Source of the DNA: JALYRV01 sp036675475
GTDB lineage: Bacteria > Acidobacteriota > Vicinamibacteria > Vicinamibacterales > SCN-69-37
Assembly (NCBI GenBank): GCA_036675475.1
Contig: JAKFEY010000099.1
Span: 1-64,000, forward strand
Direction: 5' to 3'
DNA length: 64,000 nucleotides
The translations under genes and the position numbers were made by a program. The notes under the pieces were generated by a model. The model did not search any database. It saw only the letters and a program-made list of their open reading frames with translations, and was not told the origin of the DNA. This document shows positions 25,224 to 34,700 of the stretch, in pieces. How positions within the stretch are numbered: the stretch's first letter is position 1; each line of letters starts with the position of its first letter.

Positions 25224-25688
25224 CTAGTCGCGCTTCAGGATTTCCGTGCCGCTGACGTTGCCGAAGCAGGACGTGCCGCTGTAGGGCACGCGCACCTGAT
25301 TGGTTTCGACGACGGCGGTGCCGCTGATCGAGATCGCGCACGACACGCCGGCTGACGTGGCCGTGGCGTTCACCTGGAAGGCGATGTTGTTGCCGGTCTG
25401 CGTGCCCTGCGCGGTGCCCACGACCTGCAGCGTGTTGTTCTGGCACGACGCGCTGAAATTGCCGCGCGCGCTGTTCGACGTTTTCTCGGTCACCGACCAC
25501 GCGAAGTTCGTGCATGAATCGGGCGACGGGATCGAGTTGATGGACCGGTAGGTGCCGGCCAGGGTCGACACCGAGAGTTCCGGAGCCGTGACGCCGGTGA
25601 GCGAACCGGCATTCCGGCTGAGCTCGAAACAGCCGGCAGACACCGCCGCAACCGCCGCAAACACGGCCAGAGACACGTAGCGCTTCAT
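25224..25688 (-). CDS. putative lipoprotein of unknown function
   Basis: The 154-residue protein has a lipoprotein signal peptide ending VSAGC (Cys20), then a Ser/Thr/Asn-rich, beta-strand-like region with Cys in PDSCTNF, SASCQNN, VSCAIS and TSCFGN, which could form two disulfides. AGGAAG lies about 10 nt before the ATG. No family is recognised. It is convergent with the aldolase and divergent from def. Confidence 0.75.
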   Translation of the reverse strand: MKRYVSLAVFAAVAAVSAGCFELSRNAGSLTGVTAPELSVSTLAGTYRSINSIPSPDSCTNFAWSVTEKTSNSARGNFSASCQNNTLQVVGTAQGTQTGNNIAFQVNATATSAGVSCAISISGTAVVETNQVRVPYSGTSCFGNVSGTEILKRD

Positions 25689-25737
25689 AAAGGTATTTCT
25701 TCCTGCGGGAGCCTTACTGGGGGAACCGCAAGGATAA

Positions 25738-25743
25738 CATAAT
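25738..25743 (+). promoter_or_regulatory. putative -10 box for def
   Basis: CATAAT ends 6 nt before the def ATG, with no Shine-Dalgarno between them, consistent with leaderless initiation. Confidence 0.45.
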
Positions 25744-25749
25744 CATTCG

Positions 25750-26307
25750 ATGGCGATCCGCAAGGTCTCACGCATGGGGCATCCGGTACTGCGCGACACG
25801 GCGCGGCCGGTGTCGGCGTCCGACATCACCACGCCGGAATTCCAGCGGCTGATCGACGACATGATCGACACGATGGCCGAATATCAGGGCATCGGGCTGG
25901 CGGCCCCGCAGGTGTACGAGGGCGTCCGCATGTTCGTCGCCGGCAGCGATCCCGACCGGCCGCTTGGCGACATGCCTGACGGCCCGGGAATGCCGCTGGT
26001 CGCGCTCATCAATCCGGAGATCGTGCCCGCCGGCAAGGCGATCGAGCTCGACTGGGAAGGCTGTCTGAGCATTCCCGACATCCGCGGGCAGGTGCCGCGC
26101 CTGCGCGACATCATCGTGCGCGGCTACGACCGCCACGCGCGGCCGGTCGAGTTTCGCGCGTCAGGCTTTCCGGCGCGCGTCATCCAGCACGAAACCGATC
26201 ATCTCGACGGCGTGCTGTTCTTCGATCGGATGAAGTCGTTCGAGACGCTTACCTTCCTCGAGGAATATCAGCGCTACTGGACGGAGCCTGACGAGGACGA
26301 AGAGTAA
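25750..26307 (+). CDS. def: peptide deformylase
   Basis: The 185-residue metalloenzyme removes formyl groups from nascent proteins. All three motifs are present: GIGLAAPQ (about 50-57), EGCLS with the metal Cys, and QHETDHLDG with the metal His pair and catalytic Glu. The C-terminus is acidic (EPDEDEE). Its last 59 bp overlap the convergent penicillin acylase gene. Confidence 0.95.
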   Translation: MAIRKVSRMGHPVLRDTARPVSASDITTPEFQRLIDDMIDTMAEYQGIGLAAPQVYEGVRMFVAGSDPDRPLGDMPDGPGMPLVALINPEIVPAGKAIELDWEGCLSIPDIRGQVPRLRDIIVRGYDRHARPVEFRASGFPARVIQHETDHLDGVLFFDRMKSFETLTFLEEYQRYWTEPDEDEE

Positions 26308-28570
26308 GCGCCTGCCACGCGGCCGCGCGCACCGCGGCCTCTGAAAACGCCATGGGCACATAGCGCCCTTCATGCCAGAGGGGCAGCAGGTCGTCGTAGT
26401 GCGCGCTCAGCGGATGGCCCGACTGTCCGAGCGGGATCACGAAGCGCGACGCGTCCCAGTTGCCCACGTCCACAACCTGCCGGTACGACGCAATCAGCGT
26501 CTGATCCCGAATCCGCATCGTGGGGTTCACCGTGAAGTTGTCGCCGCCGCGATGGAGCGCGCGGCCGAAGATCGGCCGCAGCCACGACACGGCGTCCATG
26601 GGCGCGTGCGCGAACCGCAGGACGTTGGCCTCGTCCCATCGCCACGCGCCCATCGAGTCGCCCTGTTCGTCTTCGAGTGACGCGACGGCGCGCGCCAGCG
26701 CGGCGCCAAGCACCGCGCCGCATCGCTGCTCGCCCGGCAGCTCCACATCGTCACACCACGCGCCCGCCCCTGCGCGCGCGAACCGGTGCATCGCGCGTGC
26801 AAGCGCAGCCGCCGACGCCTCGTAGTCGGCCATCAGGGGCGCGCCGAGCTCGTCGCTCAGGAGCGCGCGCGCCGCCTCGCCGTAGTAGCGCCTGAAGATG
26901 GCCGCTTCGGCGCTTCCGCCGCGCATGTCGCCGTCCCAGCGCTCGAGCATCGCCAGCGCCTCCGCCGAGCGCGCATCCGCGATGTCCACGCCGCGGAAGA
27001 GCAGCGGCGCGAGCGCGCGCGGCTGCAGCGATCGCACGTCCTGCTGCATCCGCGCCACGTCGTCCACCGACACGGCGGGTTCGGCATCGATCAGCTGGGT
27101 GATGCGATCGGCGCGATAGGACAGATCGAAGCTGGTGCTGAGCGGTGGCAGCGCGCCGCCGATGGCGTTGTTGGCGGTGACGATTGCCGCGGCGGGCGGA
27201 TCGATGGCGGAGGCGGTCGCGTCCACGTGCCGGACGGACGTCCATGCGCCGGTTGCCTCGTTTCGCACCGGCACGGCGCCCGCCACGGCAAAACCGATCT
27301 CGCCGCCGGCATCGGCATAGACGAGGCTGAGGGCCGGCGCGTGGACGCGGGCGGCGGCGGCGCGCAGGTCAGCGCCGCTTTGCGCGAGATTCATCGCGAA
27401 GATCGCCGCGATGGTGCCGTCTTCGCGATCGAGGCCCGTCCACCTGAGCGCGAGCGCGCCGCGCTGGCCGACGACGTCGGAAATGATGGGGCCGTGTGCG
27501 GACACGCGAACGGTGAGCCGCTCGTCGGCCGCGCCCTTCACCTTGATGACTTCGTCAATCAGCTGCACCGGTTCGTCATGGCGCACCGCGAAGAGATCCT
27601 GCGCGTCGGCCATGGCGTTGGTGAAGCCCCAGGCGACGCGCGCGTTGTGGCCGATGACCACCGTGCAGGCGCCGGGGAATGTGGCGCCAATCACGTCGAG
27701 ATCGCCGCCGGTGACGTGCGCGAGATACCAGGTTGCGGGCGCCTGCGCGGGAATGTGCGGATCGTTGGCCAGTATCGGGCGGCCCGTGGCGGTGCGGCTG
27801 CCGCCGAGCACCCACGCGTTGCTGCCGGCATCCGAGAACGGCGGCGCGACGCGCTCGAGCATGGCCGCGACGCTCGCGAGCGCATCGTCTGGAACCCGGC
27901 CGGTGACGGCTGGACCGCCGACGGGAAGGATGGTGCCGCCGTCGAACTCGCCGGGCAGGAGTTCCGCGGCGCGCGCGGATCCGACTTTGGCGGCAAGGCG
28001 CAGCCGCAGCAGATCCTCGCGCCAGTTCATCCCCTGCGCCCACGCCAGCAGCTTGATCGACGCCACGACATCGTCCGCGGTCCAGGCTTCGGGCGCGGTG
28101 CCGGTGAGCGTGTATTCGACCGGCAGGCGCCAGCCGGAGGTGTGGCCGAGGAAGGCGTTGATGCCGCGCACGTACGCGTCGATCCACGCGAGCGCCTCGG
28201 CGTCGAGCGACGCGCGCGCGTCTCGGGCCGCGCGCGCAAAGCCGACGGTGCGCATGAAGCGATCGGTCGGCAGCGCCTCCGGTCCCAGCGCCTCGGCCAG
28301 CCGGCCGCTCGCCGCCCGCCGCTGCAGATCCATCTGCCAGAGGCGGTCCTGCGCGTGCACGTAGCCGAGCCCGAAGATGGCATCGGCGCGCGAGCCGGCG
28401 CGGACGTGCGGGATCCCGTAGCGGTCGCGAAGAATCTCGATCGGCCCTGAGACGCCGGCGACGACCACCGTGCCGCTCACGTCAGGCAGCGGACGATGAA
28501 AACGCGCGAGTACGGCGGCGGCGGGGAGCAGCAGCGCGAGAATGCCGGCCGCGAGGAAGGTCCTTTTCAT
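26249..28570 (-). CDS. penicillin acylase family protein
   Basis: The 773-residue N-terminal-nucleophile hydrolase precursor has a signal peptide (TFLAAGILALLLPAAAVLA), an alpha-subunit region beginning around PIEILRDRYGIPHVRAGS, and the processing site before the catalytic Ser in SNAWVLGGSRTATGRP, with LANDPHI further on. Such enzymes cleave amides such as beta-lactam side chains or acyl-homoserine lactones in the periplasm; the substrate is unknown here. It starts 11 bp from the divergent ThyX-like gene. Confidence 0.9.
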   Translation of the reverse strand: MKRTFLAAGILALLLPAAAVLARFHRPLPDVSGTVVVAGVSGPIEILRDRYGIPHVRAGSRADAIFGLGYVHAQDRLWQMDLQRRAASGRLAEALGPEALPTDRFMRTVGFARAARDARASLDAEALAWIDAYVRGINAFLGHTSGWRLPVEYTLTGTAPEAWTADDVVASIKLLAWAQGMNWREDLLRLRLAAKVGSARAAELLPGEFDGGTILPVGGPAVTGRVPDDALASVAAMLERVAPPFSDAGSNAWVLGGSRTATGRPILANDPHIPAQAPATWYLAHVTGGDLDVIGATFPGACTVVIGHNARVAWGFTNAMADAQDLFAVRHDEPVQLIDEVIKVKGAADERLTVRVSAHGPIISDVVGQRGALALRWTGLDREDGTIAAIFAMNLAQSGADLRAAAARVHAPALSLVYADAGGEIGFAVAGAVPVRNEATGAWTSVRHVDATASAIDPPAAAIVTANNAIGGALPPLSTSFDLSYRADRITQLIDAEPAVSVDDVARMQQDVRSLQPRALAPLLFRGVDIADARSAEALAMLERWDGDMRGGSAEAAIFRRYYGEAARALLSDELGAPLMADYEASAAALARAMHRFARAGAGAWCDDVELPGEQRCGAVLGAALARAVASLEDEQGDSMGAWRWDEANVLRFAHAPMDAVSWLRPIFGRALHRGGDNFTVNPTMRIRDQTLIASYRQVVDVGNWDASRFVIPLGQSGHPLSAHYDDLLPLWHEGRYVPMAFSEAAVRAAAWQALTLRPRQAPSSSADIPRGR

Positions 28571-28575
28571 ATAAT
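28570..28575 (+). promoter_or_regulatory. putative -10 box for the ThyX-like gene
   Basis: A perfect TATAAT ends 6 nt before the GTG start at 28582 and overlaps the start codon of the divergent acylase gene. No ribosome binding site is present in between, so a leaderless transcript is likely. Confidence 0.5.
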
Positions 28576-28581
28576 CGTGAG

Positions 28582-30186
28582 GTGCCCGCCGCGCCTCCTG
28601 AGTTCACACCCGAAGAAGCCCGCGCGCTGGCGCCTTACTTTACCAATCTCGATCGTCCCGTCTTCGCGCTGATCAATCTGCCTGAAACGGTGAAGGGTGC
28701 GCTGTTCGCGCGCTACTCGCGATCGGCCAAGCCGCTGCGGCGGCTGTTTCTCGACGAATTTCTGGACAAGATCGGTGGGGCGGGCGCGCCGGCCGGGGCC
28801 GGCGACGTGGGCCTGAAGCGTGCCGAGCAGCTGTATCAGAAAGTCTTCAGCGACTACGGCGACGACTCGGTGGCGCAGCTCGGCGGCGTGCACGTGGCGG
28901 TCGAGAATGCCTCGAACATCCTGACGAAGCTGCTCGAGTGGGGCCGCCTGATGGCGTACCTCGAGCAGTCGACGCGCTACATTCCCTACACCGATCAGAG
29001 GAATGGCACGTGGCGCTATCACGTGCCCGCGGAGCTCGAGGGCCATCCGCTGCGCGCGCAGTATGTGGAGACGCTCGATCACGCCTTCGGCGTGTACGCC
29101 GAGTGGTTCGAGCGGATGCGTACCTACTTCGGCGTGCGCCATCCGCGCGCCGAGGGCGATTCGGAAGGCGTGTATCGCGCCGTGATTCGCGCGAAGGCGC
29201 TCGACACGCTGCGCGGGCTGCTGCCGGCCGCGACCGAGTCGAGCGTCGGCATCTATGCCACCGGCCAGGCGTACGAGGCGCTGCTGCTGCGCCTGCGCGC
29301 CTGCCCGCTGCGGGAAGCGCGTGATTGCGCCGCGCTGATGCTCGAGGAGCTGCGGAAGGTCATTCCCGCGTTTCTCACGCGCGTCGACGTGCCGGATCGC
29401 GGCGGCGCGTGGAGCGCGTATCTGGCGCGCGTGAAGGAAGACGCCGCCGACATGGCGGCGCAGGTGCTCGATGGCGAGGCGCCCGAGCCGCGGCCTGAAG
29501 TCACGCTGTCGGAATTCGATCCCGAGGGCGAGCTGAAAGTCGTGGCCGCGGCGCTGTACGCCGGCACCGACCTGCCCGACGACCAGCTGCTCAGCGTCGC
29601 GCGCCATCTGTCGGTCGATCAGCGCGCCGCGATTCTGGCGGCGTACGTCGGCGAGCGCCGCAACCGGCGGCACCGGCCCGGCCGCGCGTTCGAGCGCACG
29701 GCGTACCGCTTCGACGTGCTCACCGACTATGGCGCCTTCCGCGACCTCCAGCGCCACCGGCTGCTCACGCTCGAGTGGCAGGCGCTGTCGCCGCGTCATG
29801 GCTATTCGCTGCCCGAGGCGGTGGAAGAGGCGGGCGGCGGTGACGCGTTTCGCGAGGTCATGGAGCGCTCCGCCGCGCTCTGGCAGGCACTCTCCCAAGC
29901 CGGCCTGACCGACATCGCGCCGTACGCCGTCTCGATGGCCTATCGCGTGCGTTTCTACATGCACATGAACGCGCGCGAAGCCATGCACGTCATCGAGCTT
30001 CGCACGTCGCCGCAGGGGCACGCCGCCTACCGACGCGTGTGCCAGCAGATGCACCAGCTGATCGACACGCGCGCGGGCCATCACGGCATCGCGGCGGCCA
30101 TGAAGCATGTCGATCATTCCGCCGTGGAGCTCGAGCGGCTCGAGTCGGAGCGCGCCCTGGAGCGCAAGCGCCTGAGCCGCACGTGA
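28582..30186 (+). CDS. double ThyX-like (FAD-dependent thymidylate synthase fold) protein
   Basis: The 534-residue protein looks like two ThyX-like halves. The N-terminal half has DDSVAQLGGVHVAVENASN and LEQSTRYIPY. The C-terminal half has FRDLQRHRLLTLEWQALSP, close to the ThyX signature RHRxxSxNExS but with Thr for Ser and EWQ for NE. ThyX is normally about 220 residues. Whether it makes dTMP is uncertain because neither half has the full signature. The GTG start is leaderless; the thioesterase GTG overlaps the stop. Confidence 0.75.
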   Translation: MPAAPPEFTPEEARALAPYFTNLDRPVFALINLPETVKGALFARYSRSAKPLRRLFLDEFLDKIGGAGAPAGAGDVGLKRAEQLYQKVFSDYGDDSVAQLGGVHVAVENASNILTKLLEWGRLMAYLEQSTRYIPYTDQRNGTWRYHVPAELEGHPLRAQYVETLDHAFGVYAEWFERMRTYFGVRHPRAEGDSEGVYRAVIRAKALDTLRGLLPAATESSVGIYATGQAYEALLLRLRACPLREARDCAALMLEELRKVIPAFLTRVDVPDRGGAWSAYLARVKEDAADMAAQVLDGEAPEPRPEVTLSEFDPEGELKVVAAALYAGTDLPDDQLLSVARHLSVDQRAAILAAYVGERRNRRHRPGRAFERTAYRFDVLTDYGAFRDLQRHRLLTLEWQALSPRHGYSLPEAVEEAGGGDAFREVMERSAALWQALSQAGLTDIAPYAVSMAYRVRFYMHMNAREAMHVIELRTSPQGHAAYRRVCQQMHQLIDTRAGHHGIAAAMKHVDHSAVELERLESERALERKRLSRT

Positions 30187-30611
30187 ACCTGCTCTATACG
30201 CACCGCGTCGAAGTCCGCTTCGTCGACTGCGACCCGCTTGGCCACGTCAACAACGCCGTCTATCTGAGTTATCTCGAGCAGGCGCGGTTCGGCCTCTGGC
30301 GCCGGCTCTGGGGCTTCACCGGCGAGACGGCCATGACCGCGGCGCGGGGCGCCGGCCTGATTCTCGCGCGGGTCGAGTGCGACTATCGCCTGCCGGCGAC
30401 CTATGGCGACACGCTCGACGTTCGGATCGGCCTCGCCGGCATGGGTCGCACCAGCTTTACGTACGACTATGAAGTGATCGACGCCGCCGGCGGCCGCACC
30501 ATCGCCGAAGCGCGCACCGTGATCGTGCTCTACGACTACGCCACGGCCAAACCTGTTCCGCTCGATGATGCGCGGCGCGCGGACCTGTCGCGGAGTTTTG
30601 CGAATGATTGA
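30183..30611 (+). CDS. acyl-CoA thioesterase (4HBT/YbgC family)
   Basis: The 142-residue hot-dog fold protein has the family signature DCDPLGHVNNAVYLSYLEQAR with the catalytic Asp. It hydrolyses acyl-CoA or acyl-ACP thioesters; chain specificity is unknown. The GTG overlaps the upstream stop (GTGA) and its own end overlaps the next small gene, so the three are translationally coupled. Confidence 0.88.
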   Translation: MNLLYTHRVEVRFVDCDPLGHVNNAVYLSYLEQARFGLWRRLWGFTGETAMTAARGAGLILARVECDYRLPATYGDTLDVRIGLAGMGRTSFTYDYEVIDAAGGRTIAEARTVIVLYDYATAKPVPLDDARRADLSRSFAND

Positions 30612-30804
30612 AATCTTCGGGAAAGACTCGTGTCCCTACACGCAGGCGGCGGTCGAAGCCTACCGGCCGAAAGGCGGCGTCTACATCAACGTGGCGCGCG
30701 ACGCCGCGCAGCTGGCACGCATGCTCGAGTTCAGCCAGGGCAAACGGCGCGTGCCGGTGATCGTTGAAGACGGCAAAGTCACCATCGGGTACGGCGGCAC
30801 ATGA
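30604..30804 (+). CDS. small glutaredoxin-like protein (UXX-star type, Cys form)
   Basis: The 66-residue protein starts MIEIFGKDSCPYTQAAVEAY and ends KRRVPVIVEDGKVTIGYGGT. A CPYT redox motif near residue 10 and the VPVIVEDG strand fit a thioredoxin-fold glutaredoxin-like protein. The length and the terminal GYGGT resemble the small family in which selenocysteine often replaces the first Cys; here an ordinary TGT codes for Cys. It overlaps the thioesterase stop. Confidence 0.7.
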   Translation: MIEIFGKDSCPYTQAAVEAYRPKGGVYINVARDAAQLARMLEFSQGKRRVPVIVEDGKVTIGYGGT

Positions 30805-30841
30805 GGCGTCTAGCTGGCGGCGCCGGTGGCGCCGCGTGGAT

Positions 30842-30873
30842 TTGGTGATCTGGTGATCTGGTGATTTGGTGAT
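30842..30873 (+). repeat. octad tandem repeat before the LolA-like gene
   Basis: Four copies of YTGGTGAT end 3 nt before the ATG at 30877. The same four-copy element lies before serC at 48577-48608. GGTGAT matches the downstream part of an extended Shine-Dalgarno, so the repeat may supply ribosome binding. Confidence 0.75.
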
Positions 30874-30876
30874 CTG

Positions 30877-31695
30877 ATGGTTCGTTCGATTGTGTTGCTC
30901 GCGCTGGCCAGCTTCATGCCCACTCTCGCGCCAGGCGGCTCTGCCGCGGCGCAGGAGTCGCGCGCGCATGCCATTGCGCGGCGCGTGCAGGATCGCGACA
31001 CCGGGCGCGACAGCCGCGTCAGCATGCGCATGACGCTGGTCGATCGCCGCGGGCGCGAGCGGCAGCGCGCGCTCACCATCAAGGGCCTGCGCGGCGGTCC
31101 CGGCCGTCCCGTGCCGGGCGATCGCACGCTGCTGCACTTCACGCTGCCCAACGACATTCGCGGCACCGGCTTCCTCGTGTGGGAACATCCCGACGCCGAT
31201 GACGAGCGGTTCCTCTATCTGCCGTCGCTCGGCCGCGTGCGCCGCATTGCCGGATCGGAAGCGCAGGAAAGCTTCGTCGGCTCCGACTTCACCTACGAAG
31301 ACATCGGCGGCCGCGAGCTCGAGGACTACACCTACGCGCTGCTCGCCGACACCGACACCTGGACCGCGCCCGACGGCTCGCGCCATCCCGTGTGGCGGCT
31401 CGAGTCGACGAGCCGCAAGCGCGACGCGCGCTTCCCGCGCGTCGTGTCGCTCATCCGCAAGGACGTCGACATCGCGGTGCGCGCCGAGATCTACAACCGC
31501 CGCAACGAGCTGCAGAAAACCTTCGAGGCCAGGAAGATCGAGAAGGTCGACGGATACTGGACCGTCACCGCGATGTCGATGGCGGACGCGCTCGAGGGCA
31601 CGCGCACCGAGTTGATCGTCGACAAGGCTGAGTACGACGTCGGCCTCAGCGCCGGCGATTTCAGCCGCGTCCAGCTCGAACGCGGCGGCAGATGA
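30877..31695 (+). CDS. outer-membrane lipoprotein-sorting (LolA-like) protein
   Basis: The 272-residue exported protein has a signal peptide (VLLALASFMPTLAPGGSAAAQ) and a LolA/LolB-like beta fold. Segments such as GTGFLVWEHPDADDERFLYLP, RIAGSEAQESFVGSDFTYEDI and YWTVTAMSM are typical of the periplasmic partners found next to MMPL/RND transporters. It probably carries a lipid or lipoprotein handed over by the transporter encoded directly downstream. Confidence 0.85.
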   Translation: MVRSIVLLALASFMPTLAPGGSAAAQESRAHAIARRVQDRDTGRDSRVSMRMTLVDRRGRERQRALTIKGLRGGPGRPVPGDRTLLHFTLPNDIRGTGFLVWEHPDADDERFLYLPSLGRVRRIAGSEAQESFVGSDFTYEDIGGRELEDYTYALLADTDTWTAPDGSRHPVWRLESTSRKRDARFPRVVSLIRKDVDIAVRAEIYNRRNELQKTFEARKIEKVDGYWTVTAMSMADALEGTRTELIVDKAEYDVGLSAGDFSRVQLERGGR

Positions 31696-31707
31696 GCGGG
31701 GCCCCGC
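31696..31707. repeat. 12-bp GC palindrome between coupled genes
   Basis: GCGGGGCCCCGC follows the LolA-like stop codon immediately and precedes the MMPL start by 4 bp. It resembles the stem sequences of the coding hairpin element inside the MMPL gene. Confidence 0.45.
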
Positions 31708-31711
31708 GGGA

Positions 31712-34700
31712 ATGAGCGCAGCGCTCGCGCGGGTGCTCTGGAGGTTCCGGTACTTGCTGTCCGCGCTCGTGGTCGCGGGCGCGCTGATTCTTGCGCCGGC
31801 CGCCGCCCGCGTCACGATCGACAACGATCTCACGTCGTGGTTCTCGCCCGACGATCCCATCTATCAGCAGTACGAGCGCTTTCGCGACGAATTCGGCGGC
31901 ACCCGCACGCTCATCGTCGCCATCAAGGCGCCCTCGAAGGACGCGCTCCTCAGCGCCGAGGGGTTCGCGTTCCTCGACAAAGTCAGCGGCGACATCGAGC
32001 GCGTCGACACCGTCGAGCGCGTCAACAGCCTCGCCACCGTGACCGTGCTGGACATCGTGAAGGAGGCGCAGGGAGCGGAGCGGGGCGCTGGGGCCCCGCG
32101 AGCGACCGAGCCAGGCGGGGTGCAGGGGTCCCCGCCGGAGATCCTGGAAGTCAGGCCGCTGATCGATGATGTGGCGTCGAAGGGCGCGGCCGCGGCCGGC
32201 GCGCGCGCGCTCGACGACGATCTGCTGCGCGGCGATCTGATCGCCGAGGACGGCACCGTCGCCGCCATCATCGTCAGCTTCGACGAAACGCGGATTGACG
32301 ATGTGCGGGGCGGCGTCATCGATCGCATCCACGGCATCGTCGAGCCCGCGCTGCCGGCCGGCTTCGAGGCGTACTACAACGGCAGCCTCGAAATCAGCGA
32401 GACCTACAACCGCATCACGGTTGAGAACCAGACGAAATTCACGCCGCCCATCCTGCTGCTCACGATGACGGCCGTGTTCCTGATGTTCCGATCGTGGCGG
32501 CTGACGGCGCTCGCGCTGGCGGCAATTGGCGTGAGCGTGCTGTGGACCGTGGGCATCTACATCACGCTCGGCCTCAGCTTCAACGTGCTGGCGAGCATGA
32601 TCGTGCCGCTCGTCATCGTGCTGGCGATTGCCGACGATGTGCACATCATCCAGCACTACGGCCATGCCGTGCGCGAGGGCATGACGCCGGAGCAGGCGTT
32701 CAAGAGCACCGTCACGCACATGACGGCGCCGCTCTTCGGCGCGAGCGCGACCACGGCGCTGGGCATGCTGTCGCTGGCCACCAGCAACGTCGTGGCGGTG
32801 CGCGCGTTCGGCATCGGCGCCGCGATCGGCGTGATGGTGGACTTCGCGATCTCGCTGGTGTTCGTGCCGACCGTGCTCGCCTGGATGTCGGCCGAGCGCA
32901 CGGCGCCGCCGCAGGAGACGTGGTTCCTCGAGCCGTTGAGGCGCGTGTCGCGCTTTTCGACGACGCACGCCCGCTCGATCATGGCGGTGGCGGCCGTGCT
33001 CGCCACGCTGGCGCTCGTGGGCGTCACGCGGCTCGAAGTCGACACGAACCACATTGCGTTCTTCTCGCGGAACCATCCGCTCGGACGATCCGCCGCGGTG
33101 ATCGATCAGAAGCTCGGCGGCGTGTACGGCTTCCAGATCATGCTGGAAGGGCCGCCCGGGTCGATGCAGCAGCCCGAAACGCTGCGCCGGATCGACCGGC
33201 TGGCCGATCGCATCGAGGCATTTCCCGAGGTGCGCAAAGTTACGTCGCTTGCCGATTACGTCAAGCGGATCAATCGCGAGCTCGAAGGCGGCGGCCCGGA
33301 GGCGGCGCGAATTCCCGCCGAAGCCGACCGCATCGCGCAGGAGCTGTTCGTGTTCACGCTGGCCGACGAGGGCCGGCACGAGCTCGAGCGCATCGTGTCG
33401 TCGGACGCCTCCGCCTCGCAGGTGTCGATCAAGCTGCAGGCGATGAGCTCGGACCTGCTGTGGGATTACGTCGCCGACGTCGAGCGCTTCGCCGCCGAGA
33501 CGTTCCAGGGCACCGGTATCACGCCGACGGTCACCGGGTCTGGCAAGCTGTTCGCCCAGCTCGATCACTATCTCGTGATTTCGCAGATCAGCAGCTTCGC
33601 GACGGCGTTCGTCACGGTGTTTGCCGTGATCTTCATCGTGTTCCGTTCGGCGCGGTATGGACTGCTGGCCATCGTGCCCAACCTGTTCCCCGTGCTCGCC
33701 GTCTTCGGCGTCATGGGGTGGCTCGGCATTTCGCTCAACATCGCCACCGTCATGGTCGCCAGCGTCGCGCTGGGCGTAGTCGACGATGACACCATTCATT
33801 TCATCAGCCGCTTCCGGCGCGAGCGGCGGAGCGGCACGCCGATCCTGGCGGCCATCGAGCGCGCCACCGTCCACGAGGGCCGCGCGGCGCTGACCACCGC
33901 CATCATCAACAGCGCGGGCTTCGCGGTGCTGATGATGTCCGAGTACCGGCCCTCGGCGTGGTTCGGCGGCCTGCTCGCGCTGACGATGATCGTCGCGTTC
34001 CTTGCGGAAGTCTTCATCCTGCCGGCGACCATCGTGCTGCTCTCGCGGCTTTTCGGATCGGGAAATGCCGCGCGGCGTGCGGAGCGCGTGGCCGTACTCG
34101 TCCTTGTCGCCGCCGGCGCCTCCGCGATGGCCTCGCCCGCGTTTGCGCAGTCCGCGTCGATCTCGGGAAACGTGTCGGCCATCGTCGATCACCTGCCGAA
34201 CGTGCCTGTTCCGGGAGCGGCGTCCGGCGCGCACGCCGTCACCGAGCTTCGCCTGCGCGCGATCGCCGACACCCAAATCGACACCCGCCCGTGGCTGCGG
34301 TTCCGGTTTGCGGGTGTCGCGGACGGCCTGGTTGCGGATCGCGGCGGCACGGTGCGCGATGCCGAAGTGGACGTGCTCGAGGCGTGGGCCGAGTTCAGGG
34401 GATCGCATTCGGATCTGCGCGCGGGTTTCGGCCGGATCGCCTGGGGACGGCTCGACGAGGTGCAGCCCACCGATGTCGTCAATCCCATCGACGTCTCGCG
34501 GTTCCTTCTCGAAGGGCGAAGCGAGGCCCGCATTGCGGTGCCGCTCGTCAGGGCGCGCGTGTTCAACGCCGATCGCTTCACGCTCGAGGGTGTGCTCGTG
34601 CCGGCGTTCAGGCACGGCCGCTTCGACCGCCTCGATGAGGCGTCCTCGCCATTCAACCTGCTCGCCGATACGTCGCCCGTCGACGCGACGCCGCCCGGGT

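Noticed and set aside
30604..30804. Selenoprotein gene
   Set aside because: The family often has selenocysteine, but here the codon is TGT for Cys and no in-frame TGA occurs in the gene.
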